Assembly (NCBI RefSeq): GCF_001653335.1
Contig: NZ_CP015079.1
Coordinates: forward strand, 2,294,001 to 2,358,000
DNA length: 64,000 nt
Direction: 5' to 3'
Source: Nocardioides dokdonensis FR1436
Lineage (GTDB): Bacteria > Actinomycetota > Actinomycetes > Propionibacteriales > Nocardioidaceae
Below, piece after piece: positions 55,428 through 64,000 of the stretch. The notes beneath the pieces were generated by a model that worked only from the letters and a program-made list of their open reading frames with translations, ran no database searches and was not told the DNA's origin. The translations under genes and the position numbers were made by a program. Position 1 is the stretch's first letter, and each line of letters begins with the position of its first letter.

Positions 55428-56639
55428 ATGCGCACGACCACTGCCGTCCCCGCTCCCTGGCGCCGCCGTGCGCCGGGTGCCGTTGCTGTGCTGGCCGCGC
55501 TCGCGCTCGGTCCGGCCGCCGTGGCTGCTCCGGCGGCTGCTGATCCCGGCGGTGGCAACGGGAAGGGGAGTGCCTCGGCCCAGCCGGGGCAGGGCGACAA
55601 GGGCAAGACCCAGGGGCAGGGTGACAAGAACAAGAACAAGAACAACAGCAAGAGCAACGGCAAGAGCAACGGCAACGGGCCGGGCGCCAACAGTGCCGGC
55701 GGCAACAGCAACGGCAACGGCAACGGCAACGCCACCGGCCCCGGCGCGAACAGCAACGGCAACGGGCCGGGCGCGAACAGTGCCGGCGGCAACGGCAACA
55801 GCAACAGCAACAGCAACAGCAACGACGGCGCCACCGGCCCCGGCGCGAACAGCAACGGCAACGCCGGCGGCAACGGCAAGGGCAAGGGCAAGGGCAAGGG
55901 CAAGGACGGGGACCCGGCCGGCAACAACGGCACGGTGAAGATCTCCTACACCGGCGACCGGGCGACCCCCGACAACAACCCGCACCCCGGGTGCACGTTC
56001 CTCGTCGAGTGGTACGGCTTCGGCCCCGACGCGACGTCGGACGTCACCTTCGCCATGCAGGCGCCGACCAGCGACGCCACCCTCTCCGTCGTGCAGGGCA
56101 AGCTGGACAACGTGCAGCTCGACGGCGACGACGCCAGCGGCGCCGGCACCGAGACCGGGCTCGACCACTCCGAGGCATACACCCTGCAGTTCGAGGGCGA
56201 GCCGCACCCGAAGCAGGGCTACCACGTGAAGCTGACGGCTGCCACTGAGTGGTCGCAGGGCAACGACACCAAGAGCAAGGTCTTCTGGGTGGCCCCCTGC
56301 ACGGCGGACCGCGACGGCTCGGGCGCCAGCGAGGGCGACGAGAGCACGACCGCCGGGTCGGACGAGACCGGCGCGGAGGCGGACAGCGGGGTGCTGGGCA
56401 CCCAGGCCAGCGCCGGTACGGCCGTGGGCGGCTCGAGCGAGGGCTCGCAGGACACGGCCGCGGTCGACGCCGGCTCCGACACCGGTGCTGGCAGCGACGT
56501 GCCCTCCGCCGTCGACGCCGGTGCCTCCGGCAGCTCGGTGTCGGACTTCGTGCGCTCCCCGCTGCCGCTGCTCCTCGTGGGGCTCGGGGCACTGCTGGCG
56601 CTGGGCGCGGTGATCGCCCGACGTCGCACACATGGCTGA
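55428..56639 (+). CDS. Asn/Gly-rich secreted surface protein with C-terminal anchor
   Basis: A 403-residue exported protein. Signal peptide 1-38 (VLAALALGPAAVAAPAAADP). Residues 40-165 are low complexity: Lys/Gln/Asn runs, repeats of GPGANSAGGN and ATGPGANSNGN and (GK)n, encoded by tandem aacggc/aacagc units. A folded beta domain spans about 170-290 (KISYTGDRATPDNNPHPGCTF, two Cys). An acidic Ser/Gly linker leads to a C-terminal helix and RRRTHG. No LPXTG motif is visible. ACAGGAG precedes the ATG. It overlaps the sortase gene by 8 bp. Confidence 0.82.
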   Translation: MRTTTAVPAPWRRRAPGAVAVLAALALGPAAVAAPAAADPGGGNGKGSASAQPGQGDKGKTQGQGDKNKNKNNSKSNGKSNGNGPGANSAGGNSNGNGNGNATGPGANSNGNGPGANSAGGNGNSNSNSNSNDGATGPGANSNGNAGGNGKGKGKGKGKDGDPAGNNGTVKISYTGDRATPDNNPHPGCTFLVEWYGFGPDATSDVTFAMQAPTSDATLSVVQGKLDNVQLDGDDASGAGTETGLDHSEAYTLQFEGEPHPKQGYHVKLTAATEWSQGNDTKSKVFWVAPCTADRDGSGASEGDESTTAGSDETGAEADSGVLGTQASAGTAVGGSSEGSQDTAAVDAGSDTGAGSDVPSAVDAGASGSSVSDFVRSPLPLLLVGLGALLALGAVIARRRTHG

Positions 56640-57288
56640 GACGTCGCCCGCACGCCGTACGACGTCGTGGGTGCTCACCGCCGCCGCGGTCGTGCTGGTC
56701 GGCGCGGGCATCGTGACCTGGCGTGAGCAGGAGCCCACCCCCGCCGGTGCGTCCGAGGAGGGCGCGTCGGCGGTGGGGGAGCGTGCCCTGGTGTCCGAGG
56801 CCGAGCTCCCGCGACCCCGTCGGCTGGCCCGTGTGCCCGGGAGCCCTCGGCGCCTCCGGGTGCCCGCCCTCGAAGTGGATGTGCCCGTCGTCGCCGTCGG
56901 CACGCGCCGAGACACGCTCATCCCGCCGACCGACCCCCAGCAGGTCGGCTGGTGGGGCGAGGGAGCCAAGCCGGGCGCCGCCACCGGCCGGGCGCTCCTG
57001 GCCGGGCACACCGTCAGCTCGGGTGGCGGGGCGCTCGACGACCTCGAGACCTTGGTCGAGGGTTCCGAGGTCGTCGTGACCGGGGACCGGGGCCAGGTCG
57101 ACTACGAGGTGCTCTCGGTGCGCACCTTCGGCAAGGGGCGCCTCGCCCAGCAGTCCGAGCGGCTCTTCCGGCAGCGTGGCCCCGGGCGGCTGGTCCTGCT
57201 GACCTGCGAGGACTGGGACGGGGAGCGGTACCTGAGCAACGTCGTGGTCGTGGCCCGGCCGACCGGTCGGTCGTCGGCTGGATCGTGA
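56632..57288 (+). CDS. Class F sortase
   Basis: A 218-residue sortase: N-terminal anchor (VLTAAAVVLVGAGIVTW), catalytic His126 in LLAGHTVS, Cys192 in LLTCED and Arg199 in GERYLSN. It overlaps the surface-protein gene by 8 bp, so the two are co-expressed and the neighbour is the natural substrate candidate, although it lacks an obvious sorting motif. Confidence 0.9.
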   Translation: MAETSPARRTTSWVLTAAAVVLVGAGIVTWREQEPTPAGASEEGASAVGERALVSEAELPRPRRLARVPGSPRRLRVPALEVDVPVVAVGTRRDTLIPPTDPQQVGWWGEGAKPGAATGRALLAGHTVSSGGGALDDLETLVEGSEVVVTGDRGQVDYEVLSVRTFGKGRLAQQSERLFRQRGPGRLVLLTCEDWDGERYLSNVVVVARPTGRSSAGS

Positions 57289-57342
57289 CCAGGGGGTGCA
57301 AGGGCTCGCCGGTGCCCCACGGTCTGGCCTACCCTGCTGGTC

Positions 57343-57813
57343 ATGTCCAGCCGCCCCCTCCCCTCCGCCACCTGGCGGGCGACGGTGGTCGTGGCGGTCG
57401 TGGCGGCGGTGCTGCTCACCCTGGTCCCGCCCGTCTCGGCCAAGACGGCCGCCGGGTTCCAGGGTGGTGTCCGCTCGAGGACCAACGCGGTCCGGGTGGA
57501 GCGTGACCTTCCCCAGCTCCGCAAGGAGTCGTGCGTGCAGAAGTACGCGGCGCGACAGGCGCGGCGGATGGCGAAGCAGGGGAAGATGTTCCACCAGGAC
57601 CTCAAGCCCGTCCTGCGGAACTGCTCCCTGACGTCGGTCGGCGAGAACGTCGCCTACGGCTACTCGTCCGCGACCGACGTGCTGAAGGCGTGGATGGACT
57701 CAGCACCCCACCGGGCCAACATCGTGAAGAAGCGCTACCGCCTGCTGGGGGTGGGGGCCCGCAAGAGCGCGTCGGGCACGTGGTACCTGGCCCAGGTCTT
57801 CGGCCGCAAGTAG
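57343..57813 (+). CDS. Small secreted CAP-domain protein
   Basis: A 156-residue exported CAP/SCP-like protein: signal peptide 1-33 ([19 protein letters not shown]), then [41 protein letters not shown] and WYLAQVFG, the usual CAP core. TACCCT is 7 nt before ATG 57343. Function outside the cell is unknown, as for most bacterial CAP proteins. Confidence 0.88.
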   Translation: MSSRPLPSATWRATVVVAVVAAVLLTLVPPVSAKTAAGFQGGVRSRTNAVRVERDLPQLRKESCVQKYAARQARRMAKQGKMFHQDLKPVLRNCSLTSVGENVAYGYSSATDVLKAWMDSAPHRANIVKKRYRLLGVGARKSASGTWYLAQVFGRK

Positions 57814-57814
57814 G

Positions 57815-57830
57815 AACCCCTCGGCGGGGT
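57815..57830 (+). terminator. Short hairpin between the CAP gene and prfB
   Basis: acccc (57816-57820) and ggggt (57826-57830) pair around a 5-nt loop directly after the CAP gene; no U-tract. It overlaps the prfB promoter region. Confidence 0.4.
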
Positions 57831-57847
57831 GCGTAGTCTTATCGACT

Positions 57848-58966
57848 GTGGCAGGCACTGATTACGACCTCGAGATCAAGCAGCTCCAGGCGACCATGCG
57901 CACGATCGAGCAGGTGCTCGACATCGACGCCATGCGCCAGGAGATCGTGGACCTCGGCGAGCAGGTGGGCGCCGCGGACCTCTGGGACGACCAGGAGAAC
58001 GCCACCCGCGTGACCGGGCGCCTCTCCCTGCTGCAGGGCCAGGTCGACCGCTTCGCCGAGCTCTCGAGCCGCATCGAGGACCTCGAGGCCCTCGTCGAGC
58101 TCGGGGTCGAGGAGGGTGACGCCGACTCGATGGCCGAGGCCGAGCGCGACCTGGTGAAGATCAAGAAGTCGGTCGAGCAGCTCGAGGTACGCACCCTGCT
58201 CTCGGGCGAGTACGACGTCCGCGAGGCGCTGATCACGATCCGCGCCGGCGCCGGTGGCGTCGACGCCGCCGACTTCGCCGAGACGCTGATGCGGATGTAC
58301 ACGCGCTGGGCCGAGCAGCACAAGTACCCCGTCGACGTCTTCGACACCTCCTACGCCGAGGAGGCCGGCTTGAAGTCGGCCACCTTCGCCGTGCGCGCGC
58401 CGTACGCCTACGGCACCCTCTCGGTCGAGGCCGGCACCCACCGCCTGGTGCGGATCAGCCCCTTCGACAACCAGGGCCGCCGCCAGACCTCCTTCGCCGC
58501 GGTCGAGGTCGTGCCCGTCTTCGAGCAGACCGACGCCATCGAGGTCCCCGACGAGGAGATCCGCACCGACGTCTACCGCTCGGGCGGTCCCGGTGGGCAG
58601 TCGGTCAACACCACCGACTCGGCGGTGCGCCTGACGCACATCCCGACCGGCATCGTCGTGTCCTGCCAGAACGAAAAGTCGCAGCTGCAGAACAAGGCCA
58701 GCGCCATGGTGGTGCTCAAGGCCAAGCTGCTGGCGCGCAAGAAGGCCGAGGAGAAGGCCCACCTCGACGAGATGCGCGGTGACGTGCAGGCCTCGTGGGG
58801 CGACCAGATGCGCAACTACGTGCTGAACCCCTACCAGGTCGTCAAGGACCTGCGGACCTCCTACGAGGTCGGCAACCCGCAGGCGGTCTTCGACGGCGAC
58901 ATCGACGGCTTCCTCGAGGCCGGCATCCGCTGGCGGATGGGGGCCGAGAAGGCCGGCGCGAGCTGA
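57848..58966 (+). CDS. prfB: Peptide chain release factor 2
   Basis: A 372-residue RF2. GGQ catalytic motif at residues 249-251 ([13 protein letters not shown]) and SPF stop-codon recognition motif at 204-206 (RISPFDNQ). One unbroken frame, so no programmed frameshift as in E. coli. GTG 57848 has TAGTCT 8 nt upstream. It reads UGA/UAA and releases the peptide. Confidence 0.98.
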   Translation: MAGTDYDLEIKQLQATMRTIEQVLDIDAMRQEIVDLGEQVGAADLWDDQENATRVTGRLSLLQGQVDRFAELSSRIEDLEALVELGVEEGDADSMAEAERDLVKIKKSVEQLEVRTLLSGEYDVREALITIRAGAGGVDAADFAETLMRMYTRWAEQHKYPVDVFDTSYAEEAGLKSATFAVRAPYAYGTLSVEAGTHRLVRISPFDNQGRRQTSFAAVEVVPVFEQTDAIEVPDEEIRTDVYRSGGPGGQSVNTTDSAVRLTHIPTGIVVSCQNEKSQLQNKASAMVVLKAKLLARKKAEEKAHLDEMRGDVQASWGDQMRNYVLNPYQVVKDLRTSYEVGNPQAVFDGDIDGFLEAGIRWRMGAEKAGAS

Positions 58967-58972
58967 CGCGTC

Positions 58973-58987
58973 GGCCCCCTCGGGGCC
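58973..58987. terminator. Hairpin between convergent prfB and metalloprotease genes
   Basis: ggcccc and ggggcc pair around a 3-nt loop in the 24-bp gap between two convergent genes. Could stop transcription in both directions. Confidence 0.4.
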
Positions 58988-58990
58988 CGG

Positions 58991-60712
58991 TCAGCGGGCG
59001 CGCACGGACCGCGACATCGCCGAGGCCGCACCCTGGCCGGCGCTGTTGACCGCCACCACCGTGAAGGCCCACCGGCCACGCGGCATCAGGTACTGCACCT
59101 TGCGCGTCGTCGACGGCTCCTCCGCGGTGCGGGTCTGCCTCACCTGACCGCGCTTGTCGACCTTGTGCGCCGACACCTCGTACGCCGTCACCGCGGCACC
59201 GCCGTCGTCGGCCGGTGCGCTCCAGCTGATCTTGATGGTGAGCGGCTTGCCGCGCCGACCCGGCCTGGCCTTGCCGATCGTGGGCGCATCCGGCGCGGTC
59301 ACCTCCGGCTCGGGCTCCGGCTCGGGCTCCGGCTCGGGGTCCGGCCCGTAGCCGCACCCGGTGACGGCGAGGTCGTAGAAGCCCAGGCTGCCGTAGTCGC
59401 TGTACCCGGTGGAGGGCGTGCCGTGACCCACCCCGTCGACGGCGGCGAAGAGCTCCTGCCCGGACGCCGAGTGGGTCAGCGCGGCGCCCATCCCCGAGGC
59501 CGTCTCGCCGTCGCCCGTGCCGGCCGGCGGGTTCGACGTGGCGAGCGCGGGACCCGAGGCCGGCAGCAGCCGGAGCTCGATGTCGAGGTCGGGGCTCGTC
59601 GAGGTCGGCGTCGCGGTGACGCTGACCGAGCCGGAGCAGGTGCCCAGCCGGTACACGTCGACGTCGGTGCGCGTCGAGATGACCCCGCGCGTCGCGGTCA
59701 GCGCTGCAGCCGTGGCCGGGGTGCCGCCCGCGTCGTCGGCGCGCATCGGTGCGCCGTTGGCGGCGATGTCGACGAGGTCGTCGCCCTTGTTGTCGGCGCC
59801 GGGGTAGTCGCCGTTGCTCCACTGGGTGATGGGTGCGTAGCCCGAGCCCATGATGGGTGCCCAGAGGCCGTTGCCGGCGTCGTACTCCTCGGAGGCGTTC
59901 CCGTCGTGGTCCAGGCCGAGGTTGTGACCCACCTCGTGGGAGATGGTCTCGGTGATGTTGAAGACGTCCGAGGACTCGGCGGTGAACGTCAACGCGGGCT
60001 GGTAGTAGGCGTGCCCGCTGGTCTCGTCGAAGACGTCCAGGAACCCGACGCCGGAGCAGGTGCTGCCGGGGCAGATGGTGTCGAGCGCCTCGCGGTCGCC
60101 GGTGACGAGCGCCGTCGTGCCGTAGACCTGGTCGCCCGGTCCGGCCCGGTCGATGGCTCCGGGGGCAGGGGGCTGCGTGGTCACGTCGACGGCGAACGGT
60201 GCGTAGTCCTCGGCCACGCGCTGCCACACCGTCTGGATCAGCGCGTGCTCCTCGGCGTTGAAGGTCGAGTAGCTGCCGTCCAGCGAGAATCCGAGCAGCG
60301 GTGAGGTCTTCAGGCCCTGGTCGTTCCACCCGGTGCCGGTGACCGTGGCGCCGTCGAAGTCGAGGTAGATGGTGCGCTGGGCGCCGGGGAAGCTGTGCAG
60401 CAGGAACGTCTGGCTCTGCGGCAGCGACGCCTTCGGCGGTGTCGCGCCGGAGTCGGGTCGGGCGACTCGACGGTCGCGGAAGAAGACCCGGCCGCTCGAG
60501 CTCAGCGCGGCGGTGTCGTCCTCGGCGAGGAGGCGACGCAGCGCCGCGGGAGTCATGTCGTTGACCCGGGCGGCGTCCTCGAGCAACCGGTCGCCGTCCG
60601 GCGCGGGAGCGGCCGAGCCCGCGGCGCCGGCCGCGGGGAGCGCCAGTGCCGCGGCGAGGGCGGCGGCGAGGGCGGCGAGCAGTGGACGGGAACGACCTGG
60701 GGGGCGGCGCAT
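58991..60712 (-). CDS. Secreted zinc metalloprotease with FN3 domain
   Basis: A 573-residue exported protein. Signal peptide 1-35 ([19 protein letters not shown]). Metzincin-type zinc site [12 protein letters not shown] near residue 265, Met-turn candidate PIMGSGY. A pre-peptidase-like or beta domain (about 330-460) follows, then a Pro-Glu repeat linker (PEPEPE) and a C-terminal fibronectin type III domain ([13 protein letters not shown] ... SYEVSAH region). ATG 60712 has TAGCGT 6 nt upstream on the minus strand. Substrate unknown. Confidence 0.85.
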   Translation of the reverse strand: MRRPPGRSRPLLAALAAALAAALALPAAGAAGSAAPAPDGDRLLEDAARVNDMTPAALRRLLAEDDTAALSSSGRVFFRDRRVARPDSGATPPKASLPQSQTFLLHSFPGAQRTIYLDFDGATVTGTGWNDQGLKTSPLLGFSLDGSYSTFNAEEHALIQTVWQRVAEDYAPFAVDVTTQPPAPGAIDRAGPGDQVYGTTALVTGDREALDTICPGSTCSGVGFLDVFDETSGHAYYQPALTFTAESSDVFNITETISHEVGHNLGLDHDGNASEEYDAGNGLWAPIMGSGYAPITQWSNGDYPGADNKGDDLVDIAANGAPMRADDAGGTPATAAALTATRGVISTRTDVDVYRLGTCSGSVSVTATPTSTSPDLDIELRLLPASGPALATSNPPAGTGDGETASGMGAALTHSASGQELFAAVDGVGHGTPSTGYSDYGSLGFYDLAVTGCGYGPDPEPEPEPEPEPEVTAPDAPTIGKARPGRRGKPLTIKISWSAPADDGGAAVTAYEVSAHKVDKRGQVRQTRTAEEPSTTRKVQYLMPRGRWAFTVVAVNSAGQGAASAMSRSVRAR

Positions 60713-60813
60713 CGATCGACGCTAGGTCGATCCTGGGGGCGGCGCGGGTGGTTCGGCCCAGGCGGTCCCACTGGTCTGGTCAGGCGCGGTGCCCGGGTTC
60801 AGAGGCCCTGGCG

Positions 60814-60826
60814 TAATCTCGGTCGG
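60814..60826 (+). promoter_or_regulatory. Leaderless-type -10 before ftsE
   Basis: TAATCT (60814-60819) ends 7 nt before the GTG at 60827. Confidence 0.5.
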
Positions 60827-61516
60827 GTGATTCGCTTCGAGAAGGTCACCAAGACCTACCCCGGTGCCGGAGGGCATGCCCTCGACGAGGTGTCGGTCGA
60901 CGTCGAGAAGGGCGAGTTCGTCTTCCTCGTCGGCAGCTCGGGGTCGGGCAAGTCCACCGCGCTGCGACTGATCCTGCGCGAGAGCCGGCCCACGTCGGGC
61001 CGGGTCTACGTGGCGGGCAAGGAGATCAACCGGCTGGCGGGCTGGAAGGTGCCACGGCTGCGCCGCCAGATCGGCACCGTCTTCCAGGACTTCCGGCTGC
61101 TGCCGTCCAAGACCGTGGCGGAGAACGTCGCCTTCGCGATGCAGGTCACCGGCCACTCGCCGAAGGAGGTCCGGGCCCTGGTGCCCGAGACGCTCGAGCT
61201 CGTGGGTCTCGACACCAAGGCCGACCGGATGCCTGACGAGCTGTCCGGCGGTGAGCAGCAGCGGGTCGCGATCGCGCGTGCGTTCGTCAACCGGCCGATG
61301 ATCCTGATCGCCGACGAGCCGACCGGCAACCTGGACCCCACCACGTCGGTGGGCATCATGAAGCTGCTGGACCGCATCAACCGCACCGGCACCACGGTGG
61401 TGATGGCCACCCACGACCACGGCATCGTCGACCAGATGCGCAAGCGGGTCATCGAGCTCGACCACGGCAAGGTCATCCGGGACCAGGCGCAGGGCGCCTA
61501 CGGCTTCCAGCACTGA
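60827..61516 (+). CDS. ftsE: Cell division ATPase FtsE
   Basis: A 229-residue FtsE: Walker [10 protein letters not shown], signature LSGGEQQRV, Walker [13 protein letters not shown]-loop ATHDHGI. It starts [14 protein letters not shown], as usual. With FtsX it signals to cell-wall hydrolases during division; the M23 peptidase at 62556 is the likely partner. Confidence 0.97.
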   Translation: MIRFEKVTKTYPGAGGHALDEVSVDVEKGEFVFLVGSSGSGKSTALRLILRESRPTSGRVYVAGKEINRLAGWKVPRLRRQIGTVFQDFRLLPSKTVAENVAFAMQVTGHSPKEVRALVPETLELVGLDTKADRMPDELSGGEQQRVAIARAFVNRPMILIADEPTGNLDPTTSVGIMKLLDRINRTGTTVVMATHDHGIVDQMRKRVIELDHGKVIRDQAQGAYGFQH

Positions 61517-61586
61517 TCCCGGCCGGACCGCGCGAGCCTCCGACCCCTCCTCCCGAATCTTCGACAGGCAAGAGAGCCCCTCCTCC

Positions 61587-62501
61587 ATGCGCTACGTCTT
61601 CTCCAACCTCGGCCAGGGGCTGCGTCGCAACCTCTCGATGCACCTGGCGGTGATCCTGACCCTCTTCGTCTCGCTCACGCTGGTCGGCGCGGGCGCGCTG
61701 CTGAACCGGCAGGCGGAGAAGACCAGCGACCAGCTCGGCAGCGAGCTCGAGATCACGGCGTACCTGTGCCGCGACAGCGACCCCAACCAGAGCTGTCAGG
61801 GCGAGGTCACGGGCGCGGAGAAGAAGCGCATCATCCAGGCGGTCGAGGACAACCCCGAGGTCGCGTCCTACCGCCTGGAGTCCCAGGAGACCGCCTTCGA
61901 GAAGGTCAAGGAGCTGTACGGGCCCGAGGAGGCCGACCGCTTCGAGGGCCCCAACGCGATCCTGACCGCCGAGGACCTGCCCGAGTCGATCTGGATCACG
62001 CTGGAGAACCCAGCGGAGTTCGAGGGGATCACCTCGGCGATCGTCGGTCTCGACGGCGTCGCCAAGCTGGTCGACCAGCGCGAGACGGCCGGCAAGATCA
62101 TCAACACGATGGAGGCGATGCAGCGCGCGGCGCTCGGCATCGCCCTGCTGCTGGTGATCTCGGCGCTGCTCCTGGTGGCCAACACGATCCGGCTCGCCGC
62201 GTTCGCGCGGCGCCGCGAGATCGGGATCATGCGCCTGGTGGGCGCCTCCACGCTCTACATCGCGCTGCCGTTCCTGCTGGAGGCGCTGGTCACCGCGGCC
62301 ATCAGCGTGGTGCTCGCCGGCGGTGCGCTGGCCGGGTTCCAGTACTTCGGGATCGAGCAGCGCTTCAGCGGCTACCTGGAGTTCATCCCGTGGGTCGGCT
62401 GGGACGACTACCTGGTCGCCCTGGGCGTGGTGGCGGTCCTCGGCCCCATCCTGACGCTGCTGCCGACACTCGCGCTGACCCGCAAATACATCAAAGTCTG
62501 A
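61587..62501 (+). CDS. ftsX: Cell division protein FtsX
   Basis: A 304-residue FtsX: N-terminal helix, extracellular loop (about 55-165, with a Cys pair in LCRDSDPNQSCQ), then three helices with FARRREIGIMRLVGAS. ATG 61587 is 70 bp after ftsE. The extracellular loop would activate the downstream peptidase. Confidence 0.96.
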   Translation: MRYVFSNLGQGLRRNLSMHLAVILTLFVSLTLVGAGALLNRQAEKTSDQLGSELEITAYLCRDSDPNQSCQGEVTGAEKKRIIQAVEDNPEVASYRLESQETAFEKVKELYGPEEADRFEGPNAILTAEDLPESIWITLENPAEFEGITSAIVGLDGVAKLVDQRETAGKIINTMEAMQRAALGIALLLVISALLLVANTIRLAAFARRREIGIMRLVGASTLYIALPFLLEALVTAAISVVLAGGALAGFQYFGIEQRFSGYLEFIPWVGWDDYLVALGVVAVLGPILTLLPTLALTRKYIKV

Positions 62502-62555
62502 CCGCGGCGCCGTACCGTCGTCTCGACTCTCTTCCCCGACGTCGAAGGCAAACCG

Positions 62556-63812
62556 GTGCGCTCCTTCCCCAGCGCCTCGCGCCACCGCCTCGCCACGGCC
62601 GCCACGGCCGGTGCGCTGGTCCTTGGTGCTCTGGCCGTCCCACTCGCCCACGCAGACGACGACCTCAAGGACCAGCAGCGACAGGTCCAGAAGCAGATCA
62701 ACGGCGCCGCCGAGGACCTCGAGGAGTCCAGCAAGCGCACCCGCCAGGCGTACGCCGCGATGACCGCCGCCCGCGAGAAGCTGGACTCCGCCAAGGCGGA
62801 GCTCGGGGCGGTGCGCACCAAGCTCGGTGACGCCCGGCTCGAGGACGCCCGGATGGCCGAGCGCCTCGCCACGGCCCGGCTGCGCCTCGAGTCCGCCCGG
62901 GACGAGCTGGTCGAGGGCCAGGCGGCCCTGGAGCGCCAGCGGGGCGTGGTCAAGGACCGCATCGCCGACACCTACATGCAGGGCAGCCCCGACCTCCTGG
63001 TCCTGGGCAGCCTGCTCAACTCCAGCTCGACCAGCGACCTGACCCGCCAGCAGTCGGCCAGCAGCGTGATCGTGGGCCGCGAGACCTCCATGTACGACGA
63101 CCTGGACGCCGCCGAGGTGCTGCTCCAGGTCCGGGAGGACGACGTCGAGGAGGCCAAGGACCAGGTCGCCGACGAGCGGGCCGCCGCGGCCGCGCACCTG
63201 TCGAAGGTGAAGTCGCTGACGGCCCAGGCCGTGCAGGTGCGCGACGAGGTCCGTGGCCTGGTCGGCAAGCGGCTGGCGGCCCGCCGGGAGGCGACCCGGG
63301 CCCAGCAGGCCGACCGCGCCGCCCTCGCCTCGCTGCGCAAGCAGGAGGCCCGGATCAAGGCCCGCATCGCCGCAGCCGCGCGTCGGGCGCGCGGCACCTC
63401 GGTGTCGGCCAAGCCGTCGGGCTACCTGCAGCGCCCGGTCGGCGGCACGGTGACCTCACCCTTCGGCTACCGCACCCACCCGATCTACGGCTACCGCGGC
63501 CTGCACGACGGCACCGACTTCGGCGTCAGCTGCGGCCAGCCGATGGCCGCCGCGGGCACCGGCACCGTGATCGCGAAGTACTACTCCTCGGTCTACGGCA
63601 ACCGGCTCTTCCTCAACCTCGGCCAGGTCAACGGCCGGTCGCTGACGGTGGTCTACAACCACGCCCGCAGCTACCGCTACAACGTGGGGGCGCGGGTCTC
63701 CCGCGGCCAGACGATCGGGTACGTCGGCGACACCGGCTGGTCGACGGGGTGCCACCTGCACCTGAGCGTGCTGGTGAACGGCACCGCGGTGGACCCGCTC
63801 AACTGGATGTGA
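62556..63812 (+). CDS. EnvC-like M23 peptidase with coiled coil
   Basis: A 418-residue exported protein: signal peptide 1-33 ([14 protein letters not shown]), two coiled-coil helices (about 35-270) and a LytM/M23 domain (about 295-418) with HDGTDFG and HLHLSV, so the zinc ligands look intact. GTG 62556 has GAAGG upstream. Third gene of the ftsEX cluster; it probably cuts peptidoglycan at the septum when FtsEX signals. Confidence 0.9.
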   Translation: MRSFPSASRHRLATAATAGALVLGALAVPLAHADDDLKDQQRQVQKQINGAAEDLEESSKRTRQAYAAMTAAREKLDSAKAELGAVRTKLGDARLEDARMAERLATARLRLESARDELVEGQAALERQRGVVKDRIADTYMQGSPDLLVLGSLLNSSSTSDLTRQQSASSVIVGRETSMYDDLDAAEVLLQVREDDVEEAKDQVADERAAAAAHLSKVKSLTAQAVQVRDEVRGLVGKRLAARREATRAQQADRAALASLRKQEARIKARIAAAARRARGTSVSAKPSGYLQRPVGGTVTSPFGYRTHPIYGYRGLHDGTDFGVSCGQPMAAAGTGTVIAKYYSSVYGNRLFLNLGQVNGRSLTVVYNHARSYRYNVGARVSRGQTIGYVGDTGWSTGCHLHLSVLVNGTAVDPLNWM

Positions 63813-63858
63813 CGGCGCCCGGCGCAACCACGTTGACCTGACCTGGGACAATGATCAG

Positions 63859-64000
63859 ATGGCCAGGGAGCAGGGACAGAAGATGGTCGCGCAGAACAAG
63901 AAGGCGCGACACGACTACGCCATCGAGGACACCTTCGAGGCGGGCCTGGTGCTGCAGGGCACCGAGGTGAAGTCGCTGCGGATGGGGCGCGCCAGCCTCG
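63859..64000 (+). CDS. smpB: SsrA-binding protein SmpB, N-terminal part
   Basis: 47 codons of SmpB before the window ends: [30 protein letters not shown], the standard start. ATG 63859 has GACAAT 6 nt upstream; ATG 63883 is an alternative. It carries tmRNA to stalled ribosomes. Confidence 0.95.
   Translation, partial: MAREQGQKMVAQNKKARHDYAIEDTFEAGLVLQGTEVKSLRMGRASL

Noticed and set aside
55620..55910. Regular short repeats that might be taken for a CRISPR array
   Set aside because: They are in-frame aacggc/aacagc units encoding Asn-Gly and Asn-Ser runs; there are no spacers of constant length.
57848..58966. Programmed frameshift in prfB
   Set aside because: The gene reads in one frame from GTG to stop, as in other actinobacteria; no UGA-containing shift site.
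59300..59345. Repeat of ggctcgggctcc units
   Set aside because: Antisense of the Pro-Glu linker of the metalloprotease.

Overview
The window is chromosomal DNA of a high-GC actinobacterium, most like Nocardioides or a close relative. The backbone is very GC-rich, many genes start with GTG, neighbouring genes often overlap by 4 bp (ATGA/GTGA), and many genes have an xANNNT hexamer about 6 nt before the start codon, which suggests leaderless transcripts. The gene order prfB - ftsE - ftsX - M23 peptidase - smpB at the right end is typical of actinobacteria. The genus is an inference from gene content.

Left backbone (1-25108). It opens with a heterodimeric ABC exporter (first subunit cut by the window edge) and an SDR oxidoreductase. 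A split NHEJ set follows: ku, divergent from separate ATP-dependent DNA ligase and LigD-type polymerase genes. A signalling block comes next (OmpR-type regulator, HAD phosphatase, PAS histidine kinase, stand-alone receiver), with a pyruvoyl-dependent arginine decarboxylase coupled to an acetyltransferase-like gene inside it. Then come a TetR/MpaB-oxygenase divergent pair and an eight-gene operon (livKGFHM, acyl-CoA synthetase, TetR, alpha/beta hydrolase). The operon looks like a system that imports, activates and hydrolyses a carboxylic or amide substrate under its own repressor. An exported esterase/depolymerase and two small membrane proteins close this part.

Genomic island (25639-46699, about 21 kb). 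The Tad/Flp pilus ATPase gene (tadA/cpaF) is cut in two by an island flanked by a 13-bp direct repeat that keeps the reading frame. The island has lower GC and defence-like or addiction-like content. It carries a HipA-like kinase with a HIRAN partner; a nucleotidyltransferase-like / unknown / HEPN-like trio; an integrase, XRE and excisionase module plus a second tyrosine recombinase and a dead integrase; an intact IS21-family element with a 5-bp target duplication; a 1605-residue protein that joins a Cas4/RecB-like Fe-S nuclease and an RNase H-like domain to an MmeI-type restriction-methylation enzyme; a lipoprotein; and a PIN-like protein flanked by 29-bp near-identical repeats. The fusion enzyme and the HipA/HIRAN and NTase/HEPN clusters are the best candidates for undescribed systems.

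Right backbone (46700-64000). The 3' part of tadA continues into tadB, tadC, a Flp-like small pilin, two TadE-like proteins and a TadG-like protein. A GntP-family permease (with a 14-codon leader), a cation/proton antiporter, two CAP-domain secreted proteins, an Asn/Gly-rich surface protein with a class F sortase, prfB, a secreted metalloprotease, ftsEX, an EnvC-like M23 peptidase and the start of smpB follow.
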